From NCBI GenBank assembly GCA_031213475.1, contig JARUPZ010000020.1, positions 62,001 to 126,000 on the forward strand: a DNA stretch of 64,000 nucleotides, written 5' to 3'. Positions 11,627-21,243 of the stretch are shown piece after piece; positions within the stretch are counted from its first letter, which is position 1, and each line of letters starts with the position of its first letter. The DNA comes from Nereocystis luetkeana (lineage: Eukaryota; Sar; Phaeophyceae; Laminariales; Laminariaceae). Under the pieces are notes generated by a model. That model was not told the DNA's origin. It searched no databases and saw nothing but the letters and a program-made list of their open reading frames with translations. The translations under genes and the position numbers were made by a program.

Positions 11627-14600
11627 CTAACAGCAAAGCATTCAATTCATTGAATTTTAAAAAATGAACGGCAGAGACAAGAAAAAAGCAGACAAACAGA
11701 AACAGCCGGTCAGAAGCTACTTAAGACACTACTAAAGTCGTAGCCCGGGAGAAACAGAGTACATTATTTTGCCCTCCGATGATGTGCGGCATAAAACCTA
11801 TCAGGATGTCAACAAAAAAAACGTAAGAACGTGATAATAACATCAGCTTCTGAAAACAAACCGGGATACTGTTCGAGGATATTAATACTAATAGATCTCA
11901 AAAAAAGGGCATTCCTTTAATTATAGCACCGCCTCGTTATATTCGTGTAGTTTTGTTTTTAGCATTACCGCTCCGAAACTTCTTGTTCCCACCGAAAATG
12001 TCTCACAGTAACGCCTCATGTTTCTCGTGGGGCTCCTTCTTTAACTTATGTATTTGATTTTGATATTCATCTTATTTACGTGTTTTTGTGTTCGTGTTTA
12101 TGTGTTTCATGTATGTGTTCCGTGGGGTGCGCCTTCTCTGTGCCATGTGTTTTTTATGTTCTCTAGATACCTTCTTTACGTTATTTACCTGGCACCAAGC
12201 ATGTTTTTTTGTGTTTCTCATGAGAGGGCCGATACGGCCTGTGACTGTAAGGGGAACCCCAGTCAACTTTCAAGTAGTCCGGCCGCAACACCATGGGTAC
12301 AAATGTAAGCAGCTCTACTCTTAATGATATTCTTAATCGAAGTCGTTCCAGGTAATTACACGAATGGGGTTTTGCGTTTGTTTTTATCACCTTCCGTGCT
12401 GGTCTTGCACTTCATCCCCGCATACCCATTCGAGCAGGTGCACATGTACCCGCCCTCAGAATCCAACGAGCAGGCCCCGCCGTTCTCGCACGGGTTGTTG
12501 GCGCACAGACCCTCCCCAGGAGTCTCCGGCTCAGGAGACGGCGCGGCAGACGGCTCGGCAGACGGCTCGGCAGACGGCGCGGCAGACGGCTCGGCAGACG
12601 GCTCGGCAGACGGCGCGGCAGACGGCGCGGCAGACGGCGCGGCAGACGGCGCGGCAGACGGCTCGGCAGACGGCTCGGCAGACGGCTCGGCAGACGGCGC
12701 GGCAGACGGCGCGGCAGACGGCGCGGCAGACGGCGCGGTGGTCTCTTTTTCAGATTCCTCAGGGGCGGCAGTTGGGGTGGATGTGGGATCCTTGGGGTCG
12801 TCGGAGTTGGGGGGGCCGGTGGGGAATCCCATCTCGCAGGCCTCCTCGGATTCTGACAAGGGTCCGACCTCTTTCTCGGTCTGACCGTTGTAGTTGCCAC
12901 TGCTTAGGGTTAGGGTTAGGGTCGTCACGTTCGTCAAAGTATTCGTCAAGAAGAGCGCGGAAAAAGGGGTCAGAAAGAGGGTCAGAAAGAGGGACAGAAA
13001 GAGGGACATAAAGAGGGATAGAAAGAGGGACAGAAAGAGGGGCAAGGAAGGAAGTCAACGAGAAGAAGGTCAACAAGAACAGGGCCAACAAACAAATGAG
13101 GGTCGGGAAGGGCCGATAATTGATTCAAACCAAGGAAAGAGCAGAAGCAAGAACAGGGGCAAGTACAGTCCGAGCAGTTGTATATTATTAATTACCAGTA
13201 TGCAGTTGTATGAAGGGCAGAATCACTCACGGAGGATTGTAGTTGCAGACGAGGATGTTGTGGCGGTTCCCATTTTTCTCGCAGGTAGAGACCGCGCAAC
13301 CAAGTTCCGTGGTGCTCTTCCACAATATCTGAGTCGCGTGCCCCCCCCAGGTGTCTGTGGCCCCGTCGTTGATTTCATTCGTGTCTGATAAAAGGGTTAC
13401 GGTTAGAGCAGTGTCGCGAAAAATATTAACGTTAGTAGCTGGTATGAATGTTAGTTGTTATCTGACGATATGATGACCAAGAGTTGGGGTAGGGTCAGAC
13501 AACCGCAACGGTTATGCTCCGCTCTTACAAATCCAACAGACTTCATAGTTTCCACACGGAAGACAAATATGTGGCATGCACAAAATGCGAGCGTGATAAG
13601 CTTATGCTACATTTTAGCATTTTTACCTTGTCCTTCAGAGAGGGAAAAAACGAAAAAGATGTCGCCCACGTTTTTGGCCAGATCAGATAGATCATCTACG
13701 GATAGGCCATCTAGATCATCTATTAAAAGCAGGCCAGATCAGATAGATCATCTACGTATAGGCCCTCTAGATCATCTAGTAGACCCTCAACAGCCGTTCT
13801 TGAGGTGTTGTGCAGGACCTGTCAATAGTACAGATCCCAACCCAGGAAACCTGTCCCAACCCTAACCCTAAGACTACGCTACACGGCTACATACTACCCC
13901 TCAGCGTGAGCTAGTAGATCATACCGATCACGGGGTAGATAATACATCTGCCTTCAAAGATCTAGATCATGATGGAGTGGGAATCGATTGTGTGTCCGGG
14001 GTATGAAACACTTGGAATCAATGCGAAAATCGTTTTTTGGCGATTCTGAACACTCACAGAGGTTCTCCATGGCATACGCAGGCGTGTAGCACTCGGAGGC
14101 CATGTCGCCGCTTGAGCACATGAACAGGTTCTCCCCGAAGCCGCTGTCTGAGCTGTGCTCGAGGTTCCCGCACATGTCGTCCGCAGCGAGGAATCCAGCA
14201 TGCACCTGAAGATACAAACAGAACAGAAAACGCATTGTTTAGGGTGAATCTTACGCGGATCAGATGTTCGTCGGTTCGAGTTTTACGGTTTTCACGTTAA
14301 TTAATGTCCGTTTTTTTACCGATAAGCCGACGAATCAGCCGCGTACCCTTCTCGGCATCTGAAAAAAAAAGACAGAAAATAGACGTGTTGTGGGGCGGAA
14401 AGAGCGTGTATATAGCACACAAGACGGTGTTCAACACGTACGTAGAACGGAAAAATTCCTGACGATGTTACCCTGGTATGATACCATACGTATCGCTACT
14501 TCTTGACAAATTTTAATACAAGGGTGAAGGTGTTTTCCTGGTACCAGGGTATAAGGCTGCCGTGACAAACAAATGCAAGGGGGCAGAGTATACCTGGTAT

Positions 14601-17600
14601 AGATTATGGCACGGAGAAAACACTGCTGATAGATTAATATCAATATGTAGGCACACTTATTTCTTAGGGTAAGGGTTAGGGCTAGGGCTAGGGCTGCGAG
14701 TATAATATGTCAATAGTAATAGTAATAGAAATAGGTCAATCATTCTGGCCAGAAAAGGGAGGGAACATCCTGTCAGTTCGGCCTTCAGCCAACTGCGGTG
14801 CGTGCGCCGCTTAAGTTCGTTAAAAAGCTTCAAACAAAACTAAATCAGACTGCAAAACGTGTTGGCTGATGCATTTTCAAGTCCGTCCATGCTGCTGCCG
14901 CTTTCAAGATCGTAACATTCTATTAATTACCCGTATCCCTGTCTCTCGGCATGATGTTCAATGCTTGGTATCAATATGATGCTACAGCTGCGTGACGTTA
15001 TCTCACCACAGCGTGCTTTTCGACCTTGGTGCTGTAGGTCAGGGGGCTCGCATCGTGCTGACACCTGTACCAAGCGAAGCAGAACACCATTAGAGGCAGG
15101 AGGGGGGGGAGGGAACGATTCGAAGGGGGCAGAGGGCAGAGGGCACACGGCGTCAGATGGTGGGAATAATTGCAGTATTAAAATGAAGAACAAGGAAGAC
15201 AAGAAAACAACACACCATCCCCTGCTATGGATGAATTACCGAGCCTACTTTGTACGGGATAGAAGTGGCACACACAACCAAAAAGAAATAAGGTGGCTTG
15301 GGAAGTTATCCAGCTAATTAGTTTTTCTTAGTGTGCAAGTCAGCTGGCAAAACCAGCGGATGGCCAACCGACTTGCCGAGGCGACCGCGAAGCGAGGCAA
15401 ATCAGGTCTTCCCGGCCTACAGGAAACCCCACGTGAAAAAAGCAAAATGATACCCATATTCAACGACAATCCTTCCTAACCCTAAGGAAAACCAGTGAAT
15501 AATAAATGTCGGATATATTGTCGGCACCTCCGGGAAACGACCAATTAGTATAGTTCAACTGAAAACCAGTTGGTGACTTACAGTAAGCCGTGCCAACTCA
15601 CAATTGTACTGCGCACTACTGGTATACACCGTAGACCAATAGAAAAGAGTCAACCCTAAAGTAGCTAGCCTATTCGTATCAAGAGGTGTAGTGATGCTTT
15701 AACGTAGGTTACTCTTGTCTGTAAAAAGAGAAAAAAGAGGGGCGAAAAAAATCGTCTACTTATACAGGTAAAGCTACAGTAGTTAGAGAGGCGGGGGCAC
15801 CTGGCCATGTTGTGGAGGCGCAGCAACTCTAGCATGTCGTCCCCCTCGGGTAGGTCTCCATCGGTTGGAGGCATTGGCATCGGGTCCTCGTCATCTTCGT
15901 CGTTGCGGTTGGGGTCCACCGGTGGCATGGTCATTTCCTCGTCCTCCGAGCCCCTGCGTACACACAAAACGGGGGGGGGGGGGGACGGACGGCGGGGTTA
16001 CGATAGTTAGTTGCAGTAGTTTGTGCAGTTTGGGTGAGGGTGTGGGGTGAGAGGTACGGGTAGGGTTAGAGTTAGAGTTCGGGTTAGGGATTACACAGGG
16101 GTGAGTTCCATAGGGTTGTAGGATTGGGGGTACTATACCTAATAGTGAAGGAGTGGGATTGTTTGTTAATAGTGGGGGGGCGGTAGTGTAGTCTACCTTG
16201 TGCCTTGGGCTCAAAAAAGTCTGGGGTAGGGTTGGGTAGGGTTGGTGGTCGGTGTGCGGTTTCAAGTGGCAAGAGTGAGCGCTTGTTTTTACATAATACC
16301 AGGTATTTTTTATATTATTGATACCATTGACACTATCGATATTGTTGATACAGCCGCAAAACAATATAAGCCCTCTCGTAAGAAACGATGAATTAATAGA
16401 CTTTTTATCGAAGATACGTACGTACGTAATCTAGCCAAGAAATGGTTGAAATAAATAAAACAAAGTTGTACGGGCGGTGTAGGCTATTAATAGTCAATCG
16501 GCGGTCGCCGTCAAAATAGGAACTCGTACCAAATCTACTGTAAATGCACAGCTGTAGCACCAGTACCACCTGCTCGCACCTCCAAAATAATCTTAAGGAT
16601 AAAAGTATACCAGGTACTAGGCTAACATGAGAATAATTTAGTTTTCTTGAGAGAGGGGCGATACTGAATCAACAGTATTACTAACAGATAACAGCAGTAA
16701 CAGTGTAGTACGAGGTATATCTATTCATATGATAACTCACTCGTAGTCGTCGCAGCCGCTGGATGAGGTGCTGTCGTCCGGGGTGCCCAATCGGAACAGG
16801 TCGTAAGTGTAGTAACCCCCTGCGATGGTACATAGTAGCCAAAGCACGTGTGTATCGATGACGGCAGGGTGTATGTTGTGTATCATAATATGAAATGTAT
16901 TGCGTCACATGACAGATATACATATATATACTATTAATATGATACGAGTACTTAATATTGCACCTGACATGCACCTAAATATACAATAATTGCATTTTGT
17001 GAGTCCCGACGAAAAAAATGCAGTACTTATGGCCTGAAGGTGCAATGCGTACTAAATGTGGTTCTTTGGGCACGCCCGGAAGGGTATATTTAGATATTTG
17101 GATATTTATTTACCCATTAGCACGCGGATGAGAATCCTACACGCTAGTATAGTCAAAACGAAAAAAAAACTGGAGCTTTGGGATTTATGTACGAATCGAT
17201 ACAACGGCTTATTTTTCAAGATGTTTTCTACTTGGTTTTAGTATACTTCCCCCCCTGTCTAGCTGTCCAAGAAGAAAGGTATTCATAGGGTGGCGTGGGA
17301 TAGTTTTGTTATGGTGCTCCCCTGATTTGCTTGTTCTGGTATTCTTTACTTTTACTTACCGCACATTATCCCTTTGTCGCCTGAGCAACCTCTATCGCAC
17401 GTTCCAACTTCAGGCTTCGTGTACTCCTCTTCCGGCTCCCACCCGCATGCGCACACGAACCCGAACTCGACTGCCATGTGGCTTGCCTCCATCTCGTAAC
17501 AACGCCTGTAGCATGACTGACAACGGTCAACGGTACCCATGCACGTTTCCGAAAAAGAAAGGGAAAGGCATCGTGCGCGTGCATGCGTAAGCGAAACAAG

Positions 17601-20600
17601 AACACACAAGAACAGGCGAGAGAGCTACAACTACGTTCATTTTGAAGTTTTGTTTTTTTTAAAGCAGCATGTGCACGAGTAAACGGTGTATATGCTGCCC
17701 TATGCAAGAGTAAAACCTCAAAACATAACAAGAGCTATATATATTTTCAATGTTATGATATAGATATATTAGTAGTGTAAATACATAATTGTGCCAGTAC
17801 TGTACTGTACTGTAGTCAACATGTGGGTGGCAGGTGCACTGTAGCCCACGTTTACATTTACTCGAAAAAACACGCCGCATCACCTTACAAGGATCTCGGC
17901 CGCGGCGGCGACAAGGAAACATATGACTACGGTACGGATTGCACAGCAGACAGTAGGGTATCATGCAGTACGAATGATCCATAGGAGCATGTATTTAGTA
18001 ATAGTGATGTGTGAATAGCGTAAATACCGTAGTGGCGTAGTGGGCCAAGCCGGCAGGGTGGGCGGAGGGAAGGGGGGGTGAGAGGTGTAAGGTGTGAGGT
18101 GTGTCAGCAATGGCAATGCTCATACTACTGGATAATATATTATACCAGGTACAGTAGGAGGAGGAGTGTGCAACAAAACACGAGGATTTCCATCGCGGAA
18201 ACAAAATGAACGACCGCAAGTCACACACCCCTGGTACATCAGCTAGGAAATGTATCTGCATTATTTGCTGTTAGTGGCGCAGTGCATACAAGCCTGAATT
18301 TAAATATATTTCAAAGTGTTTTGTCATATTCTAGATTTAAGAACCCAAACGGCAAGGGGAGTGCAGACCCACAGTAAAGGGGTTAGAACCTCTTCTCTTT
18401 TCAAACTACTTGCCGCCACCCGCAGCTACATAATATACCTAGTCGTCATAGGCGACAGCGCAGCTTTCGGATCTGAATCATCGCGATTTACCGCAACAAC
18501 GGCCGCCGGGGGGGGGGGGGGGGGATACTCATTTGTTGCTTGCCTTATTTATTTGACCATTGACCACGCATGCATCCCTTTTGAGACGGAGCAACAACGG
18601 GCACGGCGGGGGGCATGTAGAGTAATATTATATTAATGGTAATATTATAGTAATAGCATAGTGATATTCAGCAGGTAAGAGTAAGATGTATAGTGTAAGA
18701 TGCAAGGCTCTGCCGCAACCTTGACTTTGGTTTTTCACGCACCGCAAAGTTTTTGGCAATATCTGGGTTAAAAAAAAAAACGTGTATCCGCATCCGTTTC
18801 GTGTCGGAGTTTTTGGCCAGAGGAGGTGGGGGGGTTACTAATTACCAGTATCAAATTATCATGCATGGCCGTAGTCGTATGGCCATAGACTCTCGCATCC
18901 CCATGATGCCGACGGAGCAGGTCGGGTGTTCATCGACCAGGCAGATGTCGCTAGCATCAAGCACGAAGCGCCGTGAGGTGTTCGCAAGTCGCATGAAGGG
19001 TGGGTTGCACCCTATTATAGTGAGAACCGCTTGTGAGGCGGGTGGGGGGGGAAGGGGGGGGGGGGGGGGGGGGACTTTGAGGTACCAGTTCTTGCCTTAT
19101 ATATACCTGGTATATTTAGGGGATTTGTTTACGGCGTGCATATCTAACACTGGTGCATCGATCGGATACGTTTGCCTCTTTGCCCCCGGCGGGTCCCCTC
19201 CACGCGGGGTCGCCCAGCACGCGCCGGGGCCCCAACTACTGTAATAGTTGATGCCCAGCTGCCTACGACATAAATATAGGGAAAAAATAATAAAACCGAG
19301 GCTGTGATATCATTTTTTTCCTCAATACCTTGTTTTTTCGAAAGCAACGGAGCGGGGATGGCGCACGGGGGGGGGGGCGTACTGATTGGTTGCTTGCCTT
19401 AGTCATTAAACCATTGACCACGCATCTCTTTCGAGATGGAGCACCGTTCCTACTTCGGGGGGGGGGCGCACACGCGACGCAAATCGTGGCTTCTGGTAGT
19501 AAGTAGAGCACACGCGTCACATCGCTTGGAATGCTGTATGCACTCTTTCCGCTAACGAAATCGGCTTGGAAAGTCGTACGAGGAGGGGGCGGGTTATTCA
19601 TGCCATGCACGGCCGTAGTCTAGTCGTCGTGTTCCACATACGGGCGATTCCGTTCGGAGACCCACCGTACACATGGTTCTGTTTCGTGGAACTACGTAGG
19701 AGCTACAGTAGGAGAGTAGGAGGTAGGAGGAACATAGGAGCATGGTACACCAACATGATAATATTATGCATTTGATTTTGAACCATCGACCGTACGTATA
19801 CAAAAATGAAACAAAGCTTGCCAATTCCTATCGTACAGATTAAATTAGTACGCGAACAAGCAAGCAAAAACACCTTCCCACGTACGCACGTACCCGAATA
19901 TTGTCACCGTTTGCTCATCATGAATCTGGGCATCAAGCGGTCGTTATACTTTCGTCCGTAGATTGCTCCAACGCTCGTTGGGGCATTTTTTCAGTTGCTA
20001 TAAAATTTGAATGTGCTTTTTGCTCACATCAGGAGTCATCTTGCGCGAATGGAAGACGTACTCCAGAGAGCTGTTTTCCCAGTCGTGCTTGAAGCAGCCC
20101 ACGTACTCGTAGCTCTCCACCACTTCGTCGTCCTTTGCCATCGGCGTGTAGTTGTAGTCGTACAGGTGTCTTTGCTGTTGTACTTCTGGCGTGGGACGGG
20201 ACATGTCGTCCGAGCTGTCGCCTAAATCGGTGCTGAACTTGCGCCTCGGGATCTTTGCGGACGTCATCTGTTTCGAAAAAGGCGGTTATACAAAAAAAAA
20301 GGAGAAAAAAAGCACAAGCAAGACACGGCACCAACGGCACGAGACGCAAAACAAGGGTCACTGAACCAACTGATGATGATCATACTGCACGTCAAGACGC
20401 AGCGCACAGATTAGCGCAACGCCTTGCCTTGTGGAGGGGGGGCGCGGGTGATGTACGATAGGATAGCCTCTTCAGGGTCTACAGCAGTATGATACCAGTG
20501 GGATTTCAGTACGTAAAGCGTCATCGTCTGTTGAAAAAAAAAATTACTCTGTACCGTAGAAGAAGGCAAAAAATCGCGACACAACACCAACAACAACGAC

Positions 20601-21243
20601 GCGAGAGGTAAAACAGGTGGCAATCGGTGCTATTGTACGAATACGAAGCATACAGAGTAGTAGTAAGAGACGCACAGAGGGCCTCGGAGCGGGAGGGGGG
20701 GCATCGATAGGATACGTAGCCTCTTGTCTTCCCTCAAGAGGGTCAAGCAGCCATCCGTTCGCTGCTCGCCCGCCCGCAAGCACTTTATTTCCGGACCGAA
20801 AAAATCCAACTGCTGTATAGTACCTGGTATCATATCTATACGTACGTAAAAAAAGCCGTTCTGCGTGCGCGGGGCTCCGAATGCTCCGGCAACTACCTTG
20901 CCACGTACGGTCGGCGCGCGCAACGGAAAACACGAGCCCCCTAGCGACCGGACCCTGGCGGGAAATGAGGCAGAAAAAGCAAGCATCCCGGGGCGTTTTG
21001 CGGAAGCGCAAAGCTCGCAACAATCTGAGCAAAAACTCTACTGCGGTACAACGTTCTAAAGACTCGAAAACTTGAAATCACTCATAAATATTAACAGTAA
21101 ACAGCAGGTGTACTGAAGTTGCATCCGCGTACCTGGTTGATTTTGGCTCCCTGTAGTTCGGCCGCTGGTCGAAGGCTTGCCGCCATTACGGCCGGGACCA
21201 CCACGGTTAGCACGAGCGCCGTAGCTGCCGTAGCTCGTGGCAT
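7391..21243 (-). CDS. Secreted WSC-CAP-EGF-leishmanolysin-like (M8) metalloprotease, about 16 exons
   Basis: Predicted zinc endopeptidase with an N-terminal signal peptide, so it should act outside the cell or in the secretory path. Proposed exons (complement): 21243-21133, 20527-20457, 20267 or 20232 to 20028, 17516-17360, 16819-16741, 15953-15801, 15064-15007, 14205-14058, 13384-13231, 12899-12391, 11626-11542, 10981-10715, 10404-10265, 9535-9468, 8260-8189, 7558-7391 (stop TAA). With the 20232 acceptor the sum is 2445 nt, 814 residues, with every junction in phase. Domains: signal 1-21, WSC about 102-190, CAP about 248-383, PSA(A/E) repeats about 434-502, EGF about 510-543, M8 about 549-814. 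The zinc site HEMGH (657-661), a distal His718 and the Met-turn NELMTG (Met729) are all present, so the enzyme looks catalytically competent. Family knowledge: WSC binds glycans and M8 enzymes cleave proteins. The combined role, for instance wall or matrix remodelling, is inference. Confidence 0.85.
8003..8190. repeat. 94-bp tandem duplication overlapping the exon 15 donor
   Basis: Two near-identical units (8003-8096 and 8097-8190) start CATGTCAAGTGTATGATATG and end GACTCAC. The unit nearer the exon contains the real 5' splice site of exon 15 on the minus strand (ATG before GTGAGT at 8188). The other unit carries a second copy of that donor in the intron, at 8096. Confidence 0.85.
8658..9305 (-). 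mobile_element. TIR element with TTAGGRCCGGTC ends, copy 1 (in an intron of the protease gene)
   Basis: Left end TTAGGACCGGTCC and right end GGACCGGCCCTTA are inverted repeats, followed inward on both sides by runs rich in ACGAAAT/TTTCGTTTT. Internally it matches the copy at 51153 in reverse: GTCTGCCATCGAACAGCGAT, GGGAGCGGGTTGGACCACGA and GAGTCATTCTGAAAAATTGCA all recur. No transposase is visible, so it is non-autonomous. It lies in the intron between exons 14 and 15. Confidence 0.85.
9601..9655 (-). mobile_element. Short 5'-truncated tail of the poly(C)-ended repeat in an intron
   Basis: A run of 17 G is followed by TACTCATTACCATGCATGGC and CGTAGTCGTATGACCATA. The complement is the extreme 3' end of the family seen in full at 24965-25590. 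It lies about 65 bp upstream, on the coding strand, of the exon 14 acceptor. Confidence 0.7.
10495..10700. repeat. Degenerate short tandem repeat in intron 12 (ACAGAAAGTCGTT-like)
   Basis: Units such as ACAGAAAGTCGTT, ACAGACAGTCGTT and ACAGAAAGTTGTT recur about every 13-18 bp. On the transcribed strand they give a pyrimidine-rich AACGACTTTCTGT series just downstream of the exon 12 donor. No coding potential was seen. Confidence 0.7.
11249..11273. repeat. (TGG)n trinucleotide microsatellite in intron 11
   Basis: Eight consecutive TGG units followed by TGAT, inside the intron between exons 11 and 12 of the protease gene. Confidence 0.85.
12391..12899 (-). CDS. Exon 10 of the M8 protease gene: end of CAP, mucin-like repeats, EGF domain
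   Basis: This is the longest exon (509 nt). It opens with GNYNGQ, the end of the CAP domain, then a Ser/Thr/Pro/Glu-rich stretch and about 17 four-residue PSAA/PSAE repeats. A six-cysteine EGF-like domain follows (CANNPCENGGACS, then YMCTCSNGYAGMKCK). The donor is GTGATA at 12390, phase 1. The repeats are likely an extended, possibly O-glycosylated stalk separating CAP from the protease (inference). The acceptor lies directly after a TTAGGG-type tract in the intron. Confidence 0.8.
12537..12740 (-). repeat. Coding 12-bp minisatellite (PSAA/PSAE repeats)
   Basis: About 17 tandem 12-bp units alternate GGCGCGGCAGAC and GGCTCGGCAGAC on the plus strand. Each encodes Pro-Ser-Ala-Ala or Pro-Ser-Ala-Glu in the protease gene. 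The unit length is a multiple of three, so gains and losses keep the frame. The three-base alternation produces only Ala/Glu variation. Confidence 0.9.
12962..13045. repeat. 12-bp tandem repeat (GTCAGAAAGAGG) in intron 9, next to TTAGGG units
   Basis: Seven or so imperfect copies of GTCAGAAAGAGG / GACAGAAAGAGG. The same intron holds GGGTTAGGGTTAGGG at 12906-12920, directly beside the exon 10 acceptor, so the acceptor's pyrimidine tract is built from CCCTAA units. Confidence 0.75.
13231..15953 (-). CDS. Exons 6-9 of the M8 protease gene: acidic linker and CAP/SCP (PR-1-like) domain
   Basis: Exon 6 (15953-15801) encodes an acidic, Pro/Met-rich linker and then LLRLHNMAR. Exon 7 (15064-15007) continues CQHDASPLTYSTKVEKHAV. 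Exon 8 (14205-14058) has HSSDSGFGENLF and AYAMENL. Exon 9 (13384-13231) has GGHATQILWKSTTELGCAV and VCNYNPP. These are the successive CAP blocks: LxxHNxxR, PLTYS, the GEN motif, GHxTQxxWxxTTxLGC, and xVCNYxP completed by GNY in exon 10. CAP domains are secreted and disulfide-rich, with varied roles including lipid or sterol binding. All four junctions are in phase. The intron between exons 5 and 6 carries a run of about 15 G. Confidence 0.85.
13676..13860. repeat. GATCTAGATC-rich repeat, copy 1 (intron 8)
   Basis: A unit of about 63 bp with GATCAGATAGATCATCTACG and CTAGATCATCTA occurs twice, followed by CAGATCCCAACCCAGGAAAC. The last part matches 37840-37960 and the reverse complement of 39540-39640. 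The sequence is rich in overlapping GATC and AGATCT-type palindromes. Confidence 0.6.
16741..20267 (-). CDS. Exons 3-5 of the M8 protease gene: WSC domain
   Basis: Exon 3 ends with YEYVGCFKHDW, then RKMTPD before donor GTGAGC at 20027. Exon 4 (17516-17360) supplies SCYRRCYEMEASHMAVEFGF, then VCACGW, a CDRGCSG motif and MCG. Exon 5 (16819-16741) restores the terminal CGGYYTYDLFRLG. The pattern YVGCF, MTP, C-x3-C, CxCG, CxxxCSG, CGG-YY is the WSC signature, a cysteine-rich carbohydrate-binding module of about 85 residues. The phases join exactly: 0 into exon 4, 1 into exon 5. The exon 3-4 intron is about 2.5 kb and carries three retroelement tails (18508-18600, 18828-19030, 19367-19457). Confidence 0.8.
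18508..18600 (-). mobile_element. Solo 3' tail of the poly(C)-tailed LINE, copy 1
   Basis: Eighteen G, then ATACTCATTTGTTGCTTGCC, ATTTGACCATTGACCACGCA and GAGACGGAGCA. The same sequence forms the 3' untranslated end of the LINE at 61013-61112. It is 5'-truncated, as expected after incomplete target-primed reverse transcription, and lies in intron 3 of the protease gene. Confidence 0.8.
18828..19030 (-). mobile_element. Partial copy of the poly(C)-ended non-coding repeat (intron 3)
   Basis: Shares CATGCATGGCCGTAGTCGTA, CCAGGCAG, GCGCCGTGAGGTGT and CCGCTTGTGAGGCGG with 34252-34760 and 36463-36984. It is bounded by a G run on the left and by a G run of about 20 on the right (19043-19072). Confidence 0.7.
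19043..19072. repeat. Long G tract in intron 3
   Basis: GGGGGGGGAAGG followed by about 20 G. It bounds a truncated poly(C)-ended repeat (18828-19030), consistent with being the tail of a neighbouring insertion. Other G runs of 12 or more lie at 9601, 15970, 18508, 19367, 28505, 37006, 37130 and 61013. Confidence 0.8.
19367..19457 (-). mobile_element. Solo 3' tail of the poly(C)-tailed LINE, copy 2
   Basis: Twelve G, then CGTACTGATTGGTTGCTTGC, ATTGACCACGCATC and GAGATGGAGCACCGTTCCTA. Compared with the LINE end at 61013-61112 it has only a handful of differences. Confidence 0.8.
20457..20527 (-). CDS. Exon 2 of the M8 protease gene (border uncertain)
   Basis: It follows a TTTTTTCAACAG acceptor and encodes TMTLYVLKSHWYHTAVDPEE and a few more residues, with no recognised domain. 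The only reasonable donor, GTACAT at 20456, leaves phase 2. That fits an acceptor inside the next exon at 20232 (TTCAG before CACC) but not the stronger acceptor at 20268. If the latter is used, this segment may be skipped or have another donor. A transcript would settle this. Confidence 0.45.
21133..21243 (-). CDS. Exon 1 of the M8 protease gene: start codon and signal peptide
   Basis: The ATG at 21243 opens MPRATAATALVLTVVVPAVM followed by AASLRPAAELQGAKINQ. It has a short basic n-region, a hydrophobic core of Ala/Leu/Val/Thr, and a small-residue A-x-A-like cleavage area near residue 21. The exon ends in phase 0 at CCAG before GTACGC. I chose this start because it is the only upstream exon giving a signal peptide and it joins exon 2 in frame. 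No promoter motif was recognised upstream. Confidence 0.7.

Noticed and set aside
12364-13011. Thr-Ala-Arg-Gln repeat frame on the plus strand and other frames across the minisatellite
   Set aside because: These are shadows of the 12-bp coding minisatellite. The minus-strand frame is supported by its in-phase joins to CAP and EGF sequence.
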